From Flavobacterium sp. CF136 (GTDB taxonomy: Bacteria > Bacteroidota > Bacteroidia > Flavobacteriales > Flavobacteriaceae): a stretch of DNA of 64,000 nt. Both the position numbers and the translations under genes were made by a program. Under the pieces are notes generated by a model. The model was not told the origin of the DNA, searched no databases, and saw nothing but the letters and a program-made list of their open reading frames with translations. Shown piece by piece: positions 30,063 to 41,797 of the stretch. Position 1 is the first letter of the stretch, and each line of letters starts with the position of its first letter. The stretch spans positions 144,698 through 208,697 of the forward strand of contig NZ_AKJZ01000016.1 of the NCBI RefSeq assembly GCF_000282055.1, read 5' to 3'.

Positions 30063-31691
30063 TTACTCATAGGTATATAATTTTAGCTTTTGAATCTCAT
30101 AATCACCGACAGAAATCCTGAGATGTCTTCCCTGATGGGTTTGATCCCCGTTAAAATGACGAATTGTTCTCCAAACATTATTATCAAATCTGCCTTGATC
30201 GACTTTTAAAATTCCGGCATTCAAAGCATTATTTTTTAAAGACCTAAAAGTTACTACAATTCCGGAACCCGCAATGTAAAATTCATCGGGACCTGTTTCT
30301 ATAATAATTGCGCTCGACATTGGCCAAATAGCTTCTTTAGCCCCATCTGACCAATTTAACGTATAATCATGTTTAAAAGTAAATTCATAATTGCCTAATT
30401 TGATAATTTGTATGGCGTTTTCTTTGTCTAAAAGTACACCATCAATCTTACCAAGCCCTTTATATTGCTCAATTACCGGAGTTAATTGTTTGACTAAATC
30501 ATATATTCTTCCCAACGGTTCTTTTTTGGCATCTGTTATTGATTCAATAGAAAAAGGAGAAAAACCAATAGCTTCATAATGCCCAATTGCATACAATCCC
30601 TTGAATGGTGCTGTAGCATCAAAACGATGTTCCGGTATAAATAATGGATCTCCCTGTCGGGTAAACAAATCATTCCATTTTTTAAACGAAGGATTATAAA
30701 AATCCGGGGCAAGAAAATCTATGTCATTTCCTGCTGCTTTCCAGACATCCATTAAATGTGGTAATGGCCCGGCGCTTGGATATTCGCCCGGTTTTTTCTC
30801 AGGAGCATTCAGGGCCGCATTCACAAACATTGGTATTCCGTAACTGTCTTTTCCTGCTTTGGCAATTTTATTGGTGAATTTTGAAAAGAACCATGCCATA
30901 AAAATTTCATCTGTCTGCAGACCTTTGCCAAAAACTGTTTCCCAGTTTCCAGAAATTTTAAAACCATTTTTTTTCCATAGTTCTAAAAATTCGGGCACTA
31001 GTTTTTCTTTGTTTTCCTGCATGTACTGTAATAATTCTTTTGGTACTTCTTTTTTGAAAGCTTCATTTGCCAATGGATGATAATCTCTTGCTGTTGGCAA
31101 CATTCCGATTTCATTTTCAACCTGAATCATTATTACGGTTTGATCTTTTTTATCAAAATCTTTAATGTGCGCCATTAATTTTTTTAAAGCATTTAAATCT
31201 GCTTCCAAATTGTTTTCACTAAATGGCGTTAAAATTTCATGACTTTTATTTTTATCATCCTTTACTCTCGGATATTTTTTCTGATTTAATTTTACCCATG
31301 CCGGAGCGTGGCTTGACATACTGTTTTTCCAGGATCCAAACCAAAGAAATACCAATTTTAAATTTTCTTTTCTGGCTTTAAGAATCAAATCATCTACTAA
31401 AGAAAAATCAAAACTGCCTTCCTCCTTTTCAATCAGTTCCCAATAAATTGGAGTCAGGACCGTATTAAGATTCATGTCGGTTAACTTTTGCCAAATTGGT
31501 TCCATACTTTCCATACTTGTGGCAGAGGAATTTCCTAACTCACCACCACGTATAATAAATGGTTTACCATTGACTATTAATTGTGTCTTATTTCCTTTTT
31601 TTTGAAGGTTTGGTATAGCACTTTGGCTATATACTCCCTGAAAAAAAAGCACAAACAAGCAAAAAGATATTTTTTTTAAAAAATTAATCAT
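30063..31691 (-). CDS. Secreted GH35-type beta-galactosidase-like enzyme (DUF5597)
   Basis: A 542-residue protein with a signal peptide (about 1-22, ending in VYSQ). The TIM barrel (about 35-380) shows PFIIRGGELGNSSATS, NLNTVLTPIYWELIEKEEG, acid/base Glu194 in IQVENEIG and nucleophile Glu354 in FIPEHRFD. The C-terminal beta-sandwich (about 400-540) matches the DUF5597 kind found in GH35 relatives. Enzymes of this shape act on beta-galactosides of hemicellulose or mannan side chains. It is separated from the GH10 gene upstream by a repeat and a terminator, so it is probably its own transcription unit with the esterase. Confidence 0.87.
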   Translation of the reverse strand: MINFLKKISFCLFVLFFQGVYSQSAIPNLQKKGNKTQLIVNGKPFIIRGGELGNSSATSMESMEPIWQKLTDMNLNTVLTPIYWELIEKEEGSFDFSLVDDLILKARKENLKLVFLWFGSWKNSMSSHAPAWVKLNQKKYPRVKDDKNKSHEILTPFSENNLEADLNALKKLMAHIKDFDKKDQTVIMIQVENEIGMLPTARDYHPLANEAFKKEVPKELLQYMQENKEKLVPEFLELWKKNGFKISGNWETVFGKGLQTDEIFMAWFFSKFTNKIAKAGKDSYGIPMFVNAALNAPEKKPGEYPSAGPLPHLMDVWKAAGNDIDFLAPDFYNPSFKKWNDLFTRQGDPLFIPEHRFDATAPFKGLYAIGHYEAIGFSPFSIESITDAKKEPLGRIYDLVKQLTPVIEQYKGLGKIDGVLLDKENAIQIIKLGNYEFTFKHDYTLNWSDGAKEAIWPMSSAIIIETGPDEFYIAGSGIVVTFRSLKNNALNAGILKVDQGRFDNNVWRTIRHFNGDQTHQGRHLRISVGDYEIQKLKLYTYE

Positions 31692-31716
31692 CCTGAAATT
31701 TTATATTAATAACTCA

Positions 31717-31935
31717 TTAAATTAACTCGTTGGGGTAATTCATAAAAACATGATTTAACACACTTCGACTCCGCTCAGTACAAGCTAGGGACATAGATAT
31801 TATTTAAAAACAAAAAAAAGAAATACATTTCTTTCGCATGGCTATGTGAATTTTAAATAAGTGAAACGCCTGCTTTTGAACATACAAAATCTATGTTTCT
31901 ATGTGTTGAAAAATAATTACACTCAACGGGTTAAA
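31717..31935. repeat. Palindromic intergenic repeat, copy 2
   Basis: The left end ATTAACTCGTTGGGG (about 31721-31735) and the right end CACTCAACGGGTTAAAT (about 31920-31936) are inverted copies. The inner left arm has CACTTCGACTCCGCTCAGTA (31761-31780) and GGGACATAGATA; the inner right arm has AAATCTATGTTTCTATGTGT. The right arm equals the copy at 63911 with the TTCGACTCCGCTCAG part left out. This and the terminator explain most of the 337-bp gap 31692-32028. Confidence 0.75.
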
Positions 31936-31960
31936 TTATAATACTTTATAAAAAATAAAG

Positions 31961-32014
31961 AAAGTAAAAAATCCATATTGAATCCCAATAGTAATGGTTT
32001 TCAATATGGATTTT
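31961..32014 (-). terminator. Terminator of the SusC-SusD-SGBP-GH10 operon
   Basis: Arms AAAATCCATATTGA (31968-31981) and TCAATATGGATTTT (32001-32014) pair over 14 bp, and on the - strand they are followed by TTTTTTAC. It lies 15 bp after the GH10 stop codon. Confidence 0.75.
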
Positions 32015-32028
32015 ATTATGCTAAAGAT

Positions 32029-34233
32029 TTAAGGTTTCTTTACTAATTCACCCGAAAAATCTAAACTTACATCTTTTCCTGCAAGACCATCCGCTGTTCC
32101 TTTGTAGGCATGTTTACGAACAAAATTTGCATCCCAAAGATTAGGCGATTCGTCAGGAAGCCAGTATACATGTTCCTTAACCCTATCTGAAACTCCCCAT
32201 ATAGTCACACCATATTGTTGTGCTGCAGGAATGTATTTTTTATACATATCTATAACGTATTGATACATTTCGGCCTGAGAAGCTTGTTGGACAACTGTTG
32301 GGCTATTAGTTCCTAATCTAACATCCAATTCAGAAATTTTAATCAATTTTCCGCTGGCTGCCAGTTTTTGGAACATTTGCGCAATTTTGGCTTTATCAGT
32401 TGTAAGTGAAATATGCATTTGTGTTCCGATACCATCAACCGTAGCGCCCTGACTTTCAATATATTTTACATATTCAATTAATCCATCACATTTATCAAGT
32501 CTTGATTCTAAATTATAGTCATTTATAAACAGTTTATCAGTTGAATTACCATACTGGCGGGCTAATTTAAATGCTGTTACCGCATAATCTTTGCCTAAAT
32601 ATTTTATCCATGAAAAATAATCTGTTGCTGTAGTACTTTCAGTTCCGTTTCTTAATGTTCCGTCTTCCTTCATAGGTTCGTTAACCACATCCCATGCAAA
32701 AACGCCGGTTTTATAATGAGTCACCATTTTAGAAATCCAATCTGTCATTGCATTACCAATGATTAATTTTTTTTCAGCATCGGTTTTATCAATAATAACA
32801 GTCGAAGAACCTCCACCACTTGCTGCTCCGGTTGTAACAACTACATTGTCAATATAGTAAGTACCGGCGGCGGCTCCTAAATCAAAGTTTAAACCAGTTT
32901 CGTCACCAGATGCTGTAATTTTCCACTCTACAAGTTTCCAAGTAGCAGATGTAGCCTGGTCTCCCTGATAATGAGCTGATCCGCCTGTAGTCGAACAACG
33001 AACTGAACCGGCAGCTTCAGAACGAATCATATAAGAAACGGTATATTCTTTGGCTGCTGTTAATTTTGCAGTAAAATCAGAATGGATCTGAGTTTTCCAT
33101 TGATTGGATGCATCACTGGTTGCATTGATTACTTTCATAGCACCGTTACCTTCATAAGCATTTGAAGCATCAGCAAGACTCAAAGCATTCGTAGCTCCAT
33201 TGTATTTTGACCAGCCGCTGATATCTGTATTGAATTTACCGTTGCTAATCATATTCACAATCGAAGATGCTGCATCAAGATCAACAACCGATAAGGTGTT
33301 TACATCAATTAGATAGGTCACATTTGGCAGATAACCTAAATCTAAATTAAATTTGAAACTGGTGCTTCCTACTTTAAAATCACTTGCACTTAGCTTAATT
33401 TTAACTTGTTGCCATTGTGATGAAGTTACAAAAGCCTCTGTGAAACTTCCTCCTGTGTTATACCAATCTTTCCAGGGATATTGATTAGTTAATGATGCAT
33501 TAAAAGAAATACGTCCTTTACCGGCCACATCTGATTTGATATAAAAAGAAAGTTCATAATTATGACCGGTCACAATGGCAACATCCGGTGATGTCAACTG
33601 TAAATTATATGCCGCAGATGATGTGGCACTTGCAGCTAACTGAATCGCTTGTGAAGTACTTGTAAGTCCCGAATTTGCAACTATTGTTATTCCTTTCCCG
33701 GGATTATTTCTTGCCCAATTGGTAAATGTACCATTTGTTAATCCTGTTAAATCAAGAGAATTACTGCCACTGGAGCCTGGAATTACTGTTGGTGCAATTA
33801 TACCGTTTAAGTAACTGGCGTTTTGATTGGAGTGCCAAACTAAGGTATGTCCAAACACAGACAGACCTGCTTCTTTAGTTTTAGCTACAAAAGCATCCAT
33901 CGTTGCAAAGTTTATTTCTCCTTTTGCATTTACCATGGGACCATGTTTCATTTCATATCCTGGCGTCACTTCATCAAAGTTTGCATTTACAATATTTCGG
34001 TAAGCGTCATCACTCATATACAAATCCACTCCAATTCCGTTTCCTAAAACAAAATTAGTATAGTTTTTTAATGGTTCATATCTGCTGATTTTTTCAACTA
34101 AGGCTAATGGAAGCTCTGCTCCTGTTACTTCTCCGTGATCAGGATCTTTTTCCCAATCCATTAAATTATCATCACATGATGCAAAAATCAATAATGACGA
34201 GGCTATTATAGGTAATATCTTTTTATATTTCAT
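32029..34233 (-). CDS. GH10 endo-xylanase interrupted by carbohydrate-binding modules, lipoprotein
   Basis: A 734-residue protein with lipid-anchor Cys20 (LLIFASCDDN). The GH10 barrel starts at about 45 and reaches GHTLVWHSNQ (129-137). About 330 foreign residues follow (150-480), which form two beta-sandwich modules of CBM4/CBM22 type (each with a LTGLTNGTFTNWA-like or MISNGKFNTDISGW opening). The barrel then resumes with acid/base Glu519 in DVVNEPMKEDG and nucleophile Glu635 in ISELDVRLG. Such split GH10s are the surface xylanases of Bacteroidota xylan loci. It cuts xylan at the cell surface for SusC/D import. It is the last gene of the operon starting at 40466. Confidence 0.93.
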   Translation of the reverse strand: MKYKKILPIIASSLLIFASCDDNLMDWEKDPDHGEVTGAELPLALVEKISRYEPLKNYTNFVLGNGIGVDLYMSDDAYRNIVNANFDEVTPGYEMKHGPMVNAKGEINFATMDAFVAKTKEAGLSVFGHTLVWHSNQNASYLNGIIAPTVIPGSSGSNSLDLTGLTNGTFTNWARNNPGKGITIVANSGLTSTSQAIQLAASATSSAAYNLQLTSPDVAIVTGHNYELSFYIKSDVAGKGRISFNASLTNQYPWKDWYNTGGSFTEAFVTSSQWQQVKIKLSASDFKVGSTSFKFNLDLGYLPNVTYLIDVNTLSVVDLDAASSIVNMISNGKFNTDISGWSKYNGATNALSLADASNAYEGNGAMKVINATSDASNQWKTQIHSDFTAKLTAAKEYTVSYMIRSEAAGSVRCSTTGGSAHYQGDQATSATWKLVEWKITASGDETGLNFDLGAAAGTYYIDNVVVTTGAASGGGSSTVIIDKTDAEKKLIIGNAMTDWISKMVTHYKTGVFAWDVVNEPMKEDGTLRNGTESTTATDYFSWIKYLGKDYAVTAFKLARQYGNSTDKLFINDYNLESRLDKCDGLIEYVKYIESQGATVDGIGTQMHISLTTDKAKIAQMFQKLAASGKLIKISELDVRLGTNSPTVVQQASQAEMYQYVIDMYKKYIPAAQQYGVTIWGVSDRVKEHVYWLPDESPNLWDANFVRKHAYKGTADGLAGKDVSLDFSGELVKKP

Positions 34234-34245
34234 TTTGATGTTTTT

Positions 34246-35622
34246 TTAGTTTTCGAAATCATTATAAACCGGTGTAGCCAGCGATACAATTCTCCAGTTA
34301 TCAGTATATACACTAACATTAGTTGCTTTAGAAGCAAATTCTACTTCACTTGCGTTTCCTGTAACGTTTTGCAATTTAATGTCTGAGTTTTCAAAATAAA
34401 AACCGAAATTTTTATAGGTAGCAGCTTCACGGTATGCCAAAACAGCTTCAAAAGTAAATTCTTCTTTAGACCATGTATATAATTTATTTAACGGAATTGT
34501 AACTGTAGTCCAGCCTGTTGTCTGAAACGCTGTTGATTTTCCGTCTACAATCCATGGAACGTAATTATAACATGCTCCGGTCCATTCCCCACCGTTAAAA
34601 TTATTTATTAAGCAAATCTTCAGAAAACCGGAATCTTTCCATTCATTAGGAACATAAATATCAAACTGCAGTGCAACTTTACTTAAAGATGTACTTGCCG
34701 GAATATAAGGAGTCAACTGAGCTCTCCAGTCATCCACACCGTTTCCTGCAGTCCAAACTTCAGAGCAACGGTTTTTAGCTGCGTCAAAAGAAGCGATACG
34801 AGCCGGACGATGAGGAACATATTTTCCCTGTGAAGTATTTCCTGTTCCCAAAGCAGCTGATGCTAAATCTCCCGGTTGAATCATACTTGTTGCAGTACCC
34901 CAGTAGCCATGAGATCCTTTTCCATCAAAATTAAGTAATACGCCTTTTTTAAAGTTAAAATAAGCCGGAGAATACACACCGCCATTAGAGCTCTGAACAA
35001 ACAATGAACCACCATCTTCTGAAACTCCGGCAGGAACAACAACAGTAAAAAATTCACCATCTTCATCTGAAGTGATTCCGGTTGTCGTTTCTACATTCCC
35101 GGGAAAAACTACCTTACTTACTTCTGTTAAACCCGAACCATAAACAGTTATCGTTTCACCCGGATTTGGCAATGTATTTGAAATATTTGTAATAGCAGGT
35201 TTTGCTGAACGAATTTCAAATGAATAAATAGTTTCATTGCTGTCATTGGCAAAACGAATTGTATTTCGTACAGAAGGATCTGCATCTAAAGTAGGTGTGT
35301 CAGCAGAAACACTAACTAACATCGAAGTATTAGAAACAAAAACAACATTAAAATAAGTAGAGTATCCATTGATATAAACCTTCTTTAATCCTTTAAAACC
35401 AGAACCTTCAATACGCAATAATTGTCCTAATCTTGCAAAAGTAACTTCCCTGTCCGGTACGGATGAGTTAACATCTTCCAGGAATACTTTGCTGATTGTT
35501 ATTTCTCCGCCGCCTTCACTGGAATCGCTGTTGTCACAAGCAGTGAAAATCATGCTAAAAACCATTATCCCAAGAAATAATATGGGTGTCCAATAATTTT
35601 TATTTAAAATATATTTCTTCAT
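34246..35622 (-). CDS. Surface glycan-binding protein (SGBP-B-like) lipoprotein
   Basis: A 458-residue protein from ATG 35622, whose leader ends in [11 protein letters not shown] (lipid Cys about 29). An in-frame ATG at 35655 would add 11 charged residues and is less likely. Two IPT/TIG immunoglobulin-like domains are visible (about 40-135 and 140-225; [35 protein letters not shown]). The C-terminal domain (about 230-455, with [14 protein letters not shown] and [13 protein letters not shown]) matches the SGBP_B xylan/xyloglucan-binding kind. It sits in the SusE position after SusD and should hold xylan at the surface near the GH10. Confidence 0.85.
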   Translation of the reverse strand: MKKYILNKNYWTPILFLGIMVFSMIFTACDNSDSSEGGGEITISKVFLEDVNSSVPDREVTFARLGQLLRIEGSGFKGLKKVYINGYSTYFNVVFVSNTSMLVSVSADTPTLDADPSVRNTIRFANDSNETIYSFEIRSAKPAITNISNTLPNPGETITVYGSGLTEVSKVVFPGNVETTTGITSDEDGEFFTVVVPAGVSEDGGSLFVQSSNGGVYSPAYFNFKKGVLLNFDGKGSHGYWGTATSMIQPGDLASAALGTGNTSQGKYVPHRPARIASFDAAKNRCSEVWTAGNGVDDWRAQLTPYIPASTSLSKVALQFDIYVPNEWKDSGFLKICLINNFNGGEWTGACYNYVPWIVDGKSTAFQTTGWTTVTIPLNKLYTWSKEEFTFEAVLAYREAATYKNFGFYFENSDIKLQNVTGNASEVEFASKATNVSVYTDNWRIVSLATPVYNDFEN

Positions 35623-35660
35623 ATTAATTGCTCTTTTATATTTATTATTTTTCATAATAG

Positions 35661-37292
35661 TTAGAATAAGTCTGTTATTCTATCTTCTGTAAAAGTATAC
35701 GGAACAGGATTCTCTCTCAATAATGGATTTTGAATAAGTTCAGATTCCGGATAAGGCAAAAGAAAAATAGTTTCATCAATAACTCCGATAGAACGGGAAC
35801 TATTACTTTTTGATGGATCAACAGATACGGTGTTAGTTGCTGTATTATACAGAATTGGAACAATAGTTCCTCTGTTTTGTCCGGTGATATAATTAATAAC
35901 TTCTTGTTGTTTGTAATATGATCTGCGAACCAAGTCGTACCAATATTGTCCTTCCATACATAATTCAACCCTTCTTTCGTGTATGATGTCATTGTACGTA
36001 AGAGTTGCTTTAGTACCCAGGCCTGCGCGTGAACGAAGTTTATTTACTCCCATTAGAGCTGTTGCATCAGCAGTACTGGCATTATTTCCTAAAGCGGCTT
36101 CTGCATAATTTAAATATACCTCTCCTAAACGCAGCATATAGGTATTCAGAGCTGAGTTCATGCGTGAAATTTTTGAATTGTCTTTATTAGAACCTACAAC
36201 TCCTTTTTTAACAGTAAGAAAATCAGCTCCATGATCAACGGTATAACCTCCGTTTGCCTTATTAATTTCTGCATAATAATCATTGTCGCCCATCCAGGTA
36301 GCTTTACGACGGTTGTCAGTAGATTCATATTCCTGCAAAACATTATAAGAAGCTCTTGTCCAATATCCCCAGGCGGCATCATCACCTGTAATATCAGAAC
36401 CCAGTGCAAAATAAGCCTGTTGTGTATTGGTCACTCCATAATCACCATTAGGCACCCATTGCAATGCAAACATAGACTCTGTATTGTTGTTGTTGTCTAT
36501 CTTGAATAAATCGGCATAATTATCCATTAAAGTGTAAGGTCCATCGTTGATAACTTTTAAAGCTGCTTTTTTAGCCAAATCAAGATACTCCTGATTTCTT
36601 GATCCGCTGTTTGGATTATCACTTATTCCTGAATAGGATAAGTAAACACGAGACAACATACCAAAAGCACTATATTTAGTTAAACGCCCCGCCTGACCTG
36701 CTTGTGCAGGAAGGTTTTTGGCAGCATATTCTAAATCACGAATGGCAAATTCATAAACATCTTTTAAAGGATTTTTATTGACAATAGGATTTTTTACTAA
36801 TTCTTTAGGGTCTGTAGAGATAATTACATCACCCCATAGCGAAGCAAGATACCAGTATGCTGTTCCTCTCATAAATCTGGCTTCAGCAATATATTTGCTT
36901 TTTATACTTTCACTAACTTCACTATCCGTAATACCAATTATAACGTTATTGGACTGTTGTACAACATTATACAATGATGCCCAAGCCGAAACTAATGGCC
37001 CCGTTAACCCTGTTTCTGATAGATCTGTAAATGGATAAACATAGTCAGAAAAAGGGGCATACAAGTTATCCGAACGCCCGTCGCCTAAACCATAGTAAAA
37101 TTTATCATTAAAATCAAACCAGACTTTATTGTACAGCGGACCTGTAGCTGCCTGAAAATCAGATTCAGTTTTATAAAAGTTTTCTTTTGTAATTTGATCT
37201 TCCGGTTCAACATCTAAAAGATCACTACAACTAGTCCAAACAAATGGCAATGCGATCATAAGAACCGTGTAAAATATTTTTTTTGTTTTCAT
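35661..37292 (-). CDS. SusD/RagB-type xylan-binding lipoprotein
   Basis: A 543-residue protein from ATG 37292 (leader [21 protein letters not shown] then Cys). An in-frame ATG at 37319 adds nine residues and is less likely. The start [25 protein letters not shown] is typical of SusD. TPR-like repeats follow ([23 protein letters not shown]), and the end [16 protein letters not shown] and [15 protein letters not shown] are family signatures. It forms the lid of the SusC transporter and captures xylo-oligosaccharides outside the cell. It starts 13 bp after the SusC remnant. Confidence 0.94.
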   Translation of the reverse strand: MKTKKIFYTVLMIALPFVWTSCSDLLDVEPEDQITKENFYKTESDFQAATGPLYNKVWFDFNDKFYYGLGDGRSDNLYAPFSDYVYPFTDLSETGLTGPLVSAWASLYNVVQQSNNVIIGITDSEVSESIKSKYIAEARFMRGTAYWYLASLWGDVIISTDPKELVKNPIVNKNPLKDVYEFAIRDLEYAAKNLPAQAGQAGRLTKYSAFGMLSRVYLSYSGISDNPNSGSRNQEYLDLAKKAALKVINDGPYTLMDNYADLFKIDNNNNTESMFALQWVPNGDYGVTNTQQAYFALGSDITGDDAAWGYWTRASYNVLQEYESTDNRRKATWMGDNDYYAEINKANGGYTVDHGADFLTVKKGVVGSNKDNSKISRMNSALNTYMLRLGEVYLNYAEAALGNNASTADATALMGVNKLRSRAGLGTKATLTYNDIIHERRVELCMEGQYWYDLVRRSYYKQQEVINYITGQNRGTIVPILYNTATNTVSVDPSKSNSSRSIGVIDETIFLLPYPESELIQNPLLRENPVPYTFTEDRITDLF

Positions 37293-37305
37293 TGTTTGTA
37301 GTATT

Positions 37306-40300
37306 TTAGAAATTAACATTTAATCCTAGAGTAGTAATTATAGGCGATGGGTAACGTCCGTTATCAACACCTGTCAAAAGAACATTCTGATTGATAGATC
37401 CTACTTCAGGATCATATCCTTTGTATTTTGTAAATGTTAATAGATTTTGCGCATTAGTATAGATTTTGATATTAGAAATACCATATTTAGTGTATAATTC
37501 TTTTGGCAGGTTATAACCAATTGAAATGTTTTTCACTCTTAACCATCTTCAACAAATCGATTGCTTAAACGATAATTAGATGCTGAAGAGGCAGATGAAG
37601 CTCCAATTCTTGGCATATAAGGATCTCCCCCAACAATCTGTACATTACGATAATCATTTGGACCAGTCGGATCAATTAACTCCAACTGTGCATATCCCAA
37701 TGCTGATTTCAATAAATTGGTGTTTTCACGAGGATTTTCCAACCAGCGTCTTTGATAATTTAGTACCTCATTTCCATAAGAACCTGTCAGCAATATATTG
37801 ATATCAAAACCTTTAAATGAAAATGTATTTCCGACACCAAAAGTGAAATCGGGAGCTGGATTTCCAATATAACCGGTATCTTTTTCATTAATAACACCGT
37901 CTTTATTTGCATCTTCAAACATATAATCTCCAATCCAGACGCCATTTTCTCCAATTTGCATTCCTTCAGGCAATGCGGTTGGTTTAACATTTCCGTCTTT
38001 ATCTTTATAATAGAAATCTGTAGCTTTCTCAAAACGCCCAATTACTTTATAACCGTAAAACTGACCTATTGGCTGCCCTACTGCAGTACGCGTAACAACT
38101 GTAACATCAGATCCTTGTTGAATAGTACTATTGTAAACACCTGTTTCTGAATTAAGTGCAAGAACCTTGCTCCTATTCATGGAAAAAATAAAATTAGATT
38201 TCCAGCTAAAATCATTTCTTTGCATGTTTATAGTGCTTAAGTTAAATTCAAGTCCTTTATTTTCAAGTGAACCTATATTTACCGTTGGCGGTGCAGTAGA
38301 TCCCTGCCCTGTTGTACCCACATAAGCAGGAAGTGCTAATTGCAGGAGTAAACCATCTGTTTTTTTATAATAAACATCAGCAACAAGTTCTATTCTATTA
38401 TTAAAAAGACCAAGATCTAATCCTATATTACTGGAATAGGTTTTTTCCCATCCTAAATCCGAATTAGCTGTATTTGTTGCAATCTGTCCGCTTCCCCAAT
38501 TAGTTGCTGAAGTACCATAAACAGAGGTATAAGCATAATTAGGTACACTTTGATTACCAACAATACCCCAGCCCAAACGTAATTTCATATTATTGATAGT
38601 AGTATTATTTTTTAAGAAAGACTCGTTAGAAACTTTCCAGGCTAAAGCTGCAGATGGAAACCAGTCCCAACGATTTTCTTCAGCAAACTGAGATGAACCA
38701 TCTCTTCTTATCGTAGCTGTTAGTAAATATTTATCATTAAAGGAATAAAACATTCTTCCAAAATAAGAACTAAGGGCTCTTGTTGAACTTGCATTTGAAT
38801 TTCTGGCAGTAGTAGGATCTCCGGCATTCAAATCAGTTGCTCCGTTAGTAATATACCCGGAACGGTATCCATATAGATTCTCCCAATGTTGTTCCTGCAT
38901 TTCTTCACCCAACATGATATTTACAGTATGTTTTCCAAAAGTTTTATTGTAGGTTAATAAATTATTCCAAATCCAATTTTCACTGAGAGATTTTGTTCTG
39001 GTTCCTTCTCTCACATCATTTACCAATGCTCCAAAAGTATAAGCAGGATTAAAAGTGTAGTTATTTCCAAAGCCATAATCTAAGGAATATTGTGTTTTAA
39101 GCTTTAAATCTTTTGTAAAACCAATTTCAGCATATGCATTTGCTCTTATTCCGTAATTCTCATTGTGATTATCTCTCATTAAGGCAAGACCTAACGGATT
39201 ATTTTGAACAAATTCGGTTGTATCCGGTCCGTCAAATGTACCATCAGCATTACGAACGGCAACATTTGGAGTCTGCTTAAGCGCTGTTAAGATTAAAGAA
39301 CTATCATTAAATGTTGTTACCTGATTTGTTTTGTTAAAAGCCATATTTACTCCAATCTTTAAAAAGCTTTTAACCTGAGAATCAATAACTCCCCTAAGAT
39401 TAAAACGATCAAACGAGGAACCTGCTGCAATTCCCTCCTGATCCAGATAACCAACCCCCATAGCATAAGTCGTTTTATCCGACCCTCCGGAAGCTGATAA
39501 ATTATAATTTTGCATCATGGCAGTTGTAAATAATTCATCCTGCCAATTTGTTCCTTCCCCTAGTAAATCAGGACGGATAAAATAAGGGTCTCTTTGTACG
39601 ATTCCCAAATCAGCACGTGTATTTTTAAGGGTTCCATACTCTCTAAGATTAAGAACCTGTAATTGTTTTGGTATTTTCTGCCAGCCAACATAACTGTCAA
39701 AGTTTAAGGCAAGATCCCCTTTTTTTCCGGTTTTGGTTGTAATCATTATTACACCTCCTGCTGCTCTGGAGCCATAAATAGCAGTTGCCGAAGCATCTTT
39801 TAAAACATCAACCGAAGCAATATCTGCCGGATTAATACCTGCAAGTGGATTAGTGTTATTTGAACCTGTTGTTCCATCAATCACAACACCATCAATCACA
39901 TAAATAGGTTCATTTGATCCGGTTATTGAACTTATACCACGAATACGAATAGAAGAACTGGAACCTGGCGCACCATTATTGGCCTGTACATTTATACCGG
40001 CTGCACGTCCCTGCAAAACCTGATCAATAGTAGTCGCTACAGATTGAGTTATTGCAGCACTTGTTACTGAAGAGACAGCTCCGGTTAAATCTCCTCTTTT
40101 CATAGTACCGTAACCTACTACCACAACTTCTTTTAAGCTGTTTAAGTTTTCTTCCAGTATTATATTTATTTTTTTCTGATTATTAATTAAAACTTCTTTA
40201 GTCTTATAACCAATAAAACTAAAGCTTAAAACTGCATTTGCCGGTATAGAATTAATTGTAAACGTACCATCAAAATTAGTAACTGTACTATTCTTTGTCC

Positions 40301-40466
40301 CTTTTATAATAACATTTACTCCGGGTATTGGACCGTTATTATCAGATACTGTTCCCGATACAGTGGTTTGAGCATTTACCGCAGCAGAAAATACCAGCAT
40401 TAGAATTAAAAATCCTAAATTTTTGAAGTATTTTGATTTGCTTTTAGTAATTAAAAAGTTAGTCAT
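37306..40466 (-). pseudogene. SusC-type TonB-dependent transporter with a frameshift near its end
   Basis: The main frame (40466 to 37539) codes 975 residues. It has a signal peptide, a carboxypeptidase-regulatory-like domain (about 33-115: VSGTVSDNNGPIPGVNVIIKG), the TonB box EVVVVGYGT, a plug (about 120-230: DVLKDASATAIYGSRAAGGV) and most of the barrel. It stops directly after RFVEDG. The family reads VEDGSYLRVKN here, and the missing tail continues in another frame from AGAGTG (RVKNISIGYNLPKELY...) to LGLNVNF at 37306. The gap fits a loss of 7 bp (the Ser-Tyr-Leu codons) at about 37539-37542. Without the last strands the barrel should not assemble. A sequence error is possible. It is the first gene of the xylan surface operon. 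Confidence 0.88.
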
Positions 40467-40575
40467 AAATAATTGATTTAAATTAGTTAATAGTTATGGT
40501 TAGTTAGTTTTTACTTAATTGTATTTCAAGGATCTTTTTTGTTTCGAAGAGAAATAAACAGAGACCTAATGGAGA

Positions 40576-40612
40576 CAAATATATATAAAATATAATAATA
40601 CACAATCGGTTG
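40576..40612 (-). promoter_or_regulatory. SusC promoter with overlapping CAAyCGrTTG operator (site A)
   Basis: On the - strand TATATTTG (40583-40576) fits the -7 consensus. Upstream, TTG (40605-40603) is in the right range for the -33 element. That TTG is one half of the palindrome CAATCGGTTG (40603-40612), so a protein bound there would hide the -33 box. The same palindrome occurs at 51089 and 54602. The rest of the 586-bp gap 40467-41052 is AT-rich with only the terminator at 40966. Confidence 0.6.
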
Positions 40613-40965
40613 CGTTAATTATTTTTATGAATATGAAAAAAAATAATTATTTAAAAAACATAATATATATTTATAATAAGAAAAACATGAATATTATTTA
40701 ATATAGCGGTAATTAAATAATAAAAGATTACAGATATTGAATGCATTAATATGAATTCTTAAAAAAAACATAAAAGCAGAGAATAACAGAAAATTCAATA
40801 TTTATATAGATTTTATATTGGATTTAAAATCTTAAATACTGTTAAATTAATATCTATATGATAAACCAAAAAACTAATCCTACAAAAATATTTGCTGTCA
40901 AAATTATAAAGCAATATTATTGTAAATTCAAGAGCGATAAAAATGATAATTTAACTTGTTTTTAA

Positions 40966-41003
40966 AACAAAAAAACTCCTTTCGAATAAATATGAAAGGA
41001 GTT
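40966..41003 (-). terminator. Terminator after the transaldolase gene
   Basis: Arms AACTCCTTTC (40974-40983) and GAAAGGAGTT (40994-41003) are perfect. On the - strand TTTTTTTG follows directly. It lies 50 bp past the stop codon at 41053. Confidence 0.85.
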
Positions 41004-41052
41004 CTGCCAACTAAGAAAAATATAGTTAAGTCAATTTTGACTTTATTTTAAT

Positions 41053-41709
41053 TTATAAATTCATTTTTTTAGCATCTTCAACAAATTGTTTTAATCCAAT
41101 ATCCGTTAAAGGGTGTTTTAATAAGCCTTTGATGGCTGATAAAGGGCCTGTCATAACATCAGATCCTATTTTTGCACAATTAACAACGTGCATTGTATGT
41201 CTGATAGAAGCAGATAATATTTGAGTTTCATAATTATAATTATCATAAATCTCTCTTATTTCAGCAATCAAATGCATACCGTCTGTTGAAATATCATCTA
41301 ATCTTCCCAGAAAAGGAGAAACATAAGTTGCCCCTGCCTTTGCCGCCAATAAAGCCTGACCTGCAGAGAATACCAAAGTAACATTGGTTCTGATTCCTTT
41401 ATTCGAAAAATATTTACATGCTTTTACACCATCCTCAATCATTGGTAATTTTACCACAATTTGTTTGTGTAAAGCTGCTAATTCTTCCCCTTCCCTAACC
41501 ATTCCTTCATAGTCTGTTGAAATAACTTCGGCAGAAACATCCCCATCGACAATGTTACAAATGTTAAGATAATGCTGTAAAATATTTTCTTTTCCTGCAA
41601 TACCTTCTTTTGCCATTAATGACGGATTGGTTGTAACACCATCTAAAACACCCATTGCCTGGGCTTCTTTAATGTCTTCTAAATTTGCTGTATCTATAAA
41701 AAATTTCAT
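41053..41709 (-). CDS. fsa: Transaldolase, fructose-6-phosphate aldolase (TalC/MipB) type
   Basis: A 218-residue short transaldolase. The start [20 protein letters not shown], then [13 protein letters not shown], the Schiff-base Lys in IVVKLPM (about 86-92), [18 protein letters not shown] and SPFLGRLDD are family signatures. The short form covers both transaldolases and F6P aldolases. The link to xylose genes favours a role in the non-oxidative pentose phosphate pathway, moving carbon from xylulose 5-phosphate onward. It is separated from xylA by a terminator, so it has its own promoter or depends on read-through. Confidence 0.92.
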   Translation of the reverse strand: MKFFIDTANLEDIKEAQAMGVLDGVTTNPSLMAKEGIAGKENILQHYLNICNIVDGDVSAEVISTDYEGMVREGEELAALHKQIVVKLPMIEDGVKACKYFSNKGIRTNVTLVFSAGQALLAAKAGATYVSPFLGRLDDISTDGMHLIAEIREIYDNYNYETQILSASIRHTMHVVNCAKIGSDVMTGPLSAIKGLLKHPLTDIGLKQFVEDAKKMNL

Positions 41710-41797
41710 TTGTTTTTATTTAAGTTTAAGTAAATTATAAATATTTAATTTAAAAAATAGATTGTTTCAATGCTAATTTGAATTTTTAAGTATCCAT

